From: Pseudomonas lundensis
GTDB lineage: Bacteria; Pseudomonadota; Gammaproteobacteria; Pseudomonadales; Pseudomonadaceae
Assembly: GCF_002269125.1 (NCBI RefSeq)
Contig: NZ_NQKI01000008.1
Coordinates: 62,001 to 126,000, forward strand
DNA: 64,000 nt
Direction: 5' to 3'
Within the stretch, counting starts at the first letter, position 1; each line of letters starts with the position of its first letter. The notes beneath the pieces are model-generated. The model searched no databases and had not been told where the DNA came from. It saw only the letters and a program-made list of their open reading frames with translations. The translations under genes and the position numbers were made by a program. This document shows positions 60,416 through 64,000 of this stretch, piece by piece.

Positions 60416-61456
60416 ATGCATAAAACACTGAAACTCACGGCCTTGAGCTTGGGCCTGATGTGCGCCGCCAATGCGTTGGCAGCCACCGACCTGACCGTGG
60501 TCTCGTTTGGCGGGGCGAACAAGGCCGCGCAGGTCAAAGCGTTCTACGCGCCTTGGGAAGCCAAGGGCGACGGCAAAATCATCGCCGGTGAATACAACGG
60601 CGAAATGGCCAAGATCAAGGCCATGGTCGACACCAAAAGCATCTCGTGGGACCTGGTCGAAGTTGAGTCTCCGGAATTATCCCGTGGCTGTGACGAAGAC
60701 ATGTTTGAGCAACTGGACCCGGCACTGTTCGGCAATCCTGATCAGTACGTTTCCGGTGCAATCCAGTCATGCGGCGCTGGTTTCTTCGTGTGGTCGACTG
60801 TGATGGCGTACAACGCCGACAAGCTGAAAACAGCGCCGACCAGTTGGGCGGATTTCTGGGACACCAAAACATTCCCCGGCAAGCGCGGGTTGCGTAAGGG
60901 CGCCAAGTACACCTTGGAATTTGCCTTGATGGCGGACGGCGTTGCGCCCAAGGACGTGTACAAAGTGTTGGCGAGCAAGGACGGCCAGAACCGCGCCTTC
61001 AAGAAACTCGACGAGCTGAAGCCCAGCATTCAGTGGTGGGAGGCCGGTGCACAGCCACCGCAGTACCTGGCTTCAGGCGATGTAGTGATGAGCTCTGCGT
61101 ACAACGGGCGTATCGCCGCGGTGCAGAAAGAGAGCAACCTGAAAATTGTCTGGAATGGCGGGATTTACGACTTTGACGCCTGGGCCATCCCTAAAGGCTT
61201 GAGCAAAGACAAAGCCGACGCGGCGAAGAAGTTCATGCAGTTCACGCTGCAACCTCAGCAGCAGAGCATGTACTCGCAAAACATCGCGTATGGCCCTGCC
61301 AATAAAGAGGCGATGCCTTTGCTGCCGCAGGCGGTACAAGCGGACATGCCGACAGCACCCGAGAACATCAAGGATCAAGTGCAGATCGATGTCAGCTTCT
61401 GGGCTGATAACGGTGAGCAACTGGAGCAGCGTTTTAACGCCTGGGCTGCCAAGTAA
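60416..61456 (+). CDS. periplasmic substrate-binding protein of the ABC transporter
   Basis: A 346-residue PotD-type binding protein with a signal peptide (ALSLGLMCAANALA) and a mature sequence starting TDLTVVSFGGANKA. Acidic residues WDLVEVESPELSRG line the expected ligand region. The fold binds polyamines or amino-acid amines. It begins 35 bp after the ATPase gene and is likely the most abundant product of the operon. Confidence 0.93.
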   Translation: MHKTLKLTALSLGLMCAANALAATDLTVVSFGGANKAAQVKAFYAPWEAKGDGKIIAGEYNGEMAKIKAMVDTKSISWDLVEVESPELSRGCDEDMFEQLDPALFGNPDQYVSGAIQSCGAGFFVWSTVMAYNADKLKTAPTSWADFWDTKTFPGKRGLRKGAKYTLEFALMADGVAPKDVYKVLASKDGQNRAFKKLDELKPSIQWWEAGAQPPQYLASGDVVMSSAYNGRIAAVQKESNLKIVWNGGIYDFDAWAIPKGLSKDKADAAKKFMQFTLQPQQQSMYSQNIAYGPANKEAMPLLPQAVQADMPTAPENIKDQVQIDVSFWADNGEQLEQRFNAWAAK

Positions 61457-61524
61457 GCAGCGCTGACACGCGGCGCGCCTGATCGGGTCGCGCCGCCCTT
61501 GTTTAAAGATTTGCGGAGTTCGCC

Positions 61525-62772
61525 ATGGCCATCGCCATCCCCCTGAACGAAGTCTCCAGCCCCAGCTTGAAGAAGCGTCTGGCGCATGCCGAGCGCGTGA
61601 ATCGCTGGAAAGCACAGGCGTTGATTGCGCCTCTGGTGATTTTCTTGCTGCTGGTGTTTTTGGTGCCAATTGCAGCGCTGCTTTATAAAAGTGTCGGCAA
61701 CCCGGAAGTGGTCGAAGGTCTGCCACGCACTGTGGTGGCCGTGCATGGGTGGGATGGTAAAGGCTTACCGGCCGAACCGGTGTATCTGGCGCTTAGCGAA
61801 GACTTGGCTGAGGCGCGCAAGAATCAAGTCCTGGGTGATTTGTCGAAACGTCTGAACATGGAATTGGCCGGTTATCGCAGTTTGCTGATGAAAACCGCCA
61901 AAGCGCTGCCTTTCAAGGTTGCACCTGACTCTTATAAAGATGCACTAGAAGCCCTCGACGAGCGTTGGGGTGATCCGGCGTATTGGCAGGCGATCAAGCG
62001 CAACAGCTCAAGTGTGACGCCGTTTTATCTGCTGGCGGCTGTCGATCACCGTATTGATGACTTGGGTGAAGTGGCTCCCGCTACTCCGGATCAGGCGATT
62101 TATCTGGATATTTTCGCCCGGACCTTCTGGATGGGGCTGGTCATTACCTGCATCTGTCTGGTGCTGGCGTACCCTTTGGCCTATCTGCTGGCCAACTTGC
62201 CTGCACGCCAGAGCAACCTGTTGATGATTCTGGTGCTGCTGCCGTTCTGGACGTCTGTGCTGGTGCGGGTCGCGGCCTGGATTGTGTTGCTGCAATCGGG
62301 CGGGTTGATCAATAGCGCGTTGATGAGCATGGGGCTGATCGATAAACCGATGGAACTGGTGTTCAATCGCACCGGCGTGTACATCGCAATGGTGCACATT
62401 TTGCTGCCATTTATGATCCTGCCGATTTACAGCGTGATGAAGGGTATTTCTCCGACCTATATGCGTGCGGCCATCTCATTGGGATGCCACCCATTTACGA
62501 GCTTCTGGCGTGTGTATTTCCCACAAACTTATGCCGGTGTGGGGGCTGGTTGCTTGCTGGTGTTCATCATCGCAATTGGCTACTACATCACCCCCGCCTT
62601 GCTCGGCAGCCCGAACGATCAAATGGTCAGTTACTTTGTGGCGTTCTACACCAACACCAGTATCAACTGGGGCATGGCCACGGCACTGGGCGGCTTGCTG
62701 CTGCTGGCGACTGTCGTGCTGTACCTGATTTACAACTGGCTGGTGGGTGCCACCCGCCTGCGTTTGAGTTAA
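61525..62772 (+). CDS. ABC transporter permease (PotB-like)
   Basis: A 415-residue inner-membrane protein. It has an N-terminal transmembrane helix, a large periplasmic loop (about residues 60-190), and the permease core with EAA-like motif AAISLGCHPFTSFWRVYFPQ. The large loop is typical of this subgroup. It forms the channel with the next gene. Confidence 0.92.
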   Translation: MAIAIPLNEVSSPSLKKRLAHAERVNRWKAQALIAPLVIFLLLVFLVPIAALLYKSVGNPEVVEGLPRTVVAVHGWDGKGLPAEPVYLALSEDLAEARKNQVLGDLSKRLNMELAGYRSLLMKTAKALPFKVAPDSYKDALEALDERWGDPAYWQAIKRNSSSVTPFYLLAAVDHRIDDLGEVAPATPDQAIYLDIFARTFWMGLVITCICLVLAYPLAYLLANLPARQSNLLMILVLLPFWTSVLVRVAAWIVLLQSGGLINSALMSMGLIDKPMELVFNRTGVYIAMVHILLPFMILPIYSVMKGISPTYMRAAISLGCHPFTSFWRVYFPQTYAGVGAGCLLVFIIAIGYYITPALLGSPNDQMVSYFVAFYTNTSINWGMATALGGLLLLATVVLYLIYNWLVGATRLRLS

Positions 62773-62782
62773 GGAGATCGCC

Positions 62783-63613
62783 ATGCTGAGCCCGTACATG
62801 TCTCCCGTTGAGCGGATCTGGTTCTACAGTTTGCGCATCCTTTGCGCACTGATTCTGCTATTCCTGATCTTGCCTGTGCTGGTCATCATTCCGTTGTCCT
62901 TCAACTCGGGGAGCTTTCTGGTGTACCCGCTGCAAGGGTTTTCCCTGCACTGGTATCAGGATTTCTTCGCCTCTGCCGAATGGATGCGCGCGCTGAGAAA
63001 CAGCGTCATCGTTGCGCCGGCTGCCACAGTGCTGGCTATGGTGTTCGGTACGTTGGCGGCGATTGGTCTCACCCGTGGTGACTTCCCGGGCAAGGCGCTG
63101 GTCATGGCACTGGTGATATCGCCTATGGTGGTGCCAGTGGTCATCATCGGCGTGGCCAGTTACCTGTTTTTTGCACCGCTGGGACTGGGCAACAGTTACT
63201 TCTCGTTGATCGTGGTGCATGCGGTGTTAGGTGTGCCATTTGTCATCATCACCGTGTCTGCGACATTGCAGGGTTTTAATCACAACCTGGTGCGTGCGGC
63301 TGCCAGCCTGGGGGCGTCGCCCTTGACGGCGTTCCGTCGGGTGACCTTGCCGCTGATTGCGCCGGGCGTCATTTCTGGTGCCCTGTTCGCCTTCGCCACG
63401 TCATTTGATGAAGTGGTGGTGACGCTGTTTCTGGCCGGGCCTGAGCAAGCGACCTTGCCACGCCAGATGTTCAGCGGCATTCGCGAAAACCTCAGCCCGA
63501 CCATTGCGGCGGCGGCCACGTTGCTGATCGCATTCTCTGTGGTACTGCTGCTGACCCTTGAGTGGTTGCGCGGGCGCAGCGAGAAAATGCGTACGGCGCA
63601 GGTTCAGGGCTAG
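62783..63613 (+). CDS. ABC transporter permease (PotC-like)
   Basis: A 276-residue inner-membrane protein with six transmembrane helices and the EAA motif AAASLGASPLTAFRRVTLPL. It pairs with the preceding permease. It starts 10 bp after it with AAGGAG. Its TAG stop overlaps the stop codon of the convergent transposase gene on the palindrome CTAG. Confidence 0.92.
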   Translation: MLSPYMSPVERIWFYSLRILCALILLFLILPVLVIIPLSFNSGSFLVYPLQGFSLHWYQDFFASAEWMRALRNSVIVAPAATVLAMVFGTLAAIGLTRGDFPGKALVMALVISPMVVPVVIIGVASYLFFAPLGLGNSYFSLIVVHAVLGVPFVIITVSATLQGFNHNLVRAAASLGASPLTAFRRVTLPLIAPGVISGALFAFATSFDEVVVTLFLAGPEQATLPRQMFSGIRENLSPTIAAAATLLIAFSVVLLLTLEWLRGRSEKMRTAQVQG

Positions 63614-64000
63614 ACCCAACAGGCGTCCCATAACGGGTAATCCCCGATTCGTGTAGTCAGTTGCGCGCGAATCGGGTTTTTGATCAGGTGGCGGGCGGTG
63701 GCCTTGAGGTCTTCTTCTTCGTGCAGGACTCGGTCATAAAACCCTTTTTGCCAGACACGCTCACTGGCGCAGGTCATTTCGTTGATGGTCAGGCTGCTGC
63801 GCGATTTAACCCTGCACATCACTTCTCCCAGCGTTTTGTGACGCAACTCGACAAGCCAGTGGCAATGATCAGGCATCACAACCCATGCGATTGACTTGAC
63901 GATGCCATCGTCGTGCGCCTGCTTGAGTTGATTGACCACGAGACGTCCCACGTGAAAGTCGCTGAAGATCGGGCGGCGTTGTTCGGTAACGGTGGTGAGC
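63610..64000 (-). CDS. REP-associated tyrosine transposase (RAYT), N-terminus outside window
   Basis: A Y1-transposase-family protein with the HUH motif in VVMPDHCHWLVEL (HCH), and the RVWQKGFYDRVLHEEEDL block holding the catalytic tyrosine. The frame continues to the window edge (TTVTEQRRPIFSDFHVG), so the start is not seen; 129 codons are visible before the stop. RAYTs are domesticated, usually single-copy transposases that spread REP sequences in Pseudomonas. No REP hairpin is seen within the visible part. Confidence 0.9.
   Translation of the reverse strand, partial: LTTVTEQRRPIFSDFHVGRLVVNQLKQAHDDGIVKSIAWVVMPDHCHWLVELRHKTLGEVMCRVKSRSSLTINEMTCASERVWQKGFYDRVLHEEEDLKATARHLIKNPIRAQLTTRIGDYPLWDACWV

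Overview
This window reads as core chromosome of a fluorescent-type Pseudomonas (P. fluorescens / P. putida lineage). The basis is near-family-length proteins in a gene order I recall from P. putida KT2440: acyl-CoA dehydrogenases with a GGDEF gene, pqq cluster, davBA, rpoD-dnaG-rpsU, tsaD, cca, prkA, lptD-surA-pdxA-rsmA-apaGH, amgK-murU and an aminovalerate-type ABC transporter. Species cannot be fixed from the sequence alone.

Layout. 1-4 kb: a partial acyl-CoA dehydrogenase, a membrane diguanylate cyclase and a second acyl-CoA dehydrogenase. 4.0-4.2 kb: an unlisted small RNA of the RsmX type, with a perfect GacA box upstream and eight GGA motifs. 4.2-7 kb: LysR regulator, class III aminotransferase and a YqaE membrane peptide. 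7-15 kb: pqqFABCDE plus a prolyl-oligopeptidase gene, with the 24-residue PqqA present and a terminator between pqqA and pqqB. 14.9-18 kb: davA and davB (lysine to 5-aminovalerate) with an Lrp-type regulator.

18.1-27.2 kb: a ~9-kb integrative element in a tRNA(CAT) gene. It has 48-bp attachment repeats, matching 23-bp arm-like sites at both ends, a P4-type integrase, an AlpA-like regulator, a large primase-helicase, a noncoding block of 9-bp iterons that looks like a replication origin, several unknown small genes, and an AT-rich module of two lipoproteins plus a small protein next to the intact tRNA. No capsid, terminase or conjugation genes are visible, so a phage-satellite-like or replicative integrative element is the best description.

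27.3-64 kb: GGDEF-EAL protein, macromolecular synthesis operon (rpsU-dnaG-rpoD), tsaD, plsY, folB-folK, cca, spoVR-yeaH-prkA, glpE, and the lptD-surA-pdxA-rsmA-apaG-apaH run. Then come amgK-murU (muropeptide recycling), djlA, a DUF3530 gene, a hybrid-free sensor kinase/regulator pair and a four-gene polyamine-family ABC transporter resembling agtSR-agtABCD of P. aeruginosa. The window ends inside a REP-associated (RAYT) transposase gene. Lysine breakdown by DavBA makes 5-aminovalerate, the compound the Agt system imports in P. aeruginosa, so the two ends of the window may be metabolically linked.
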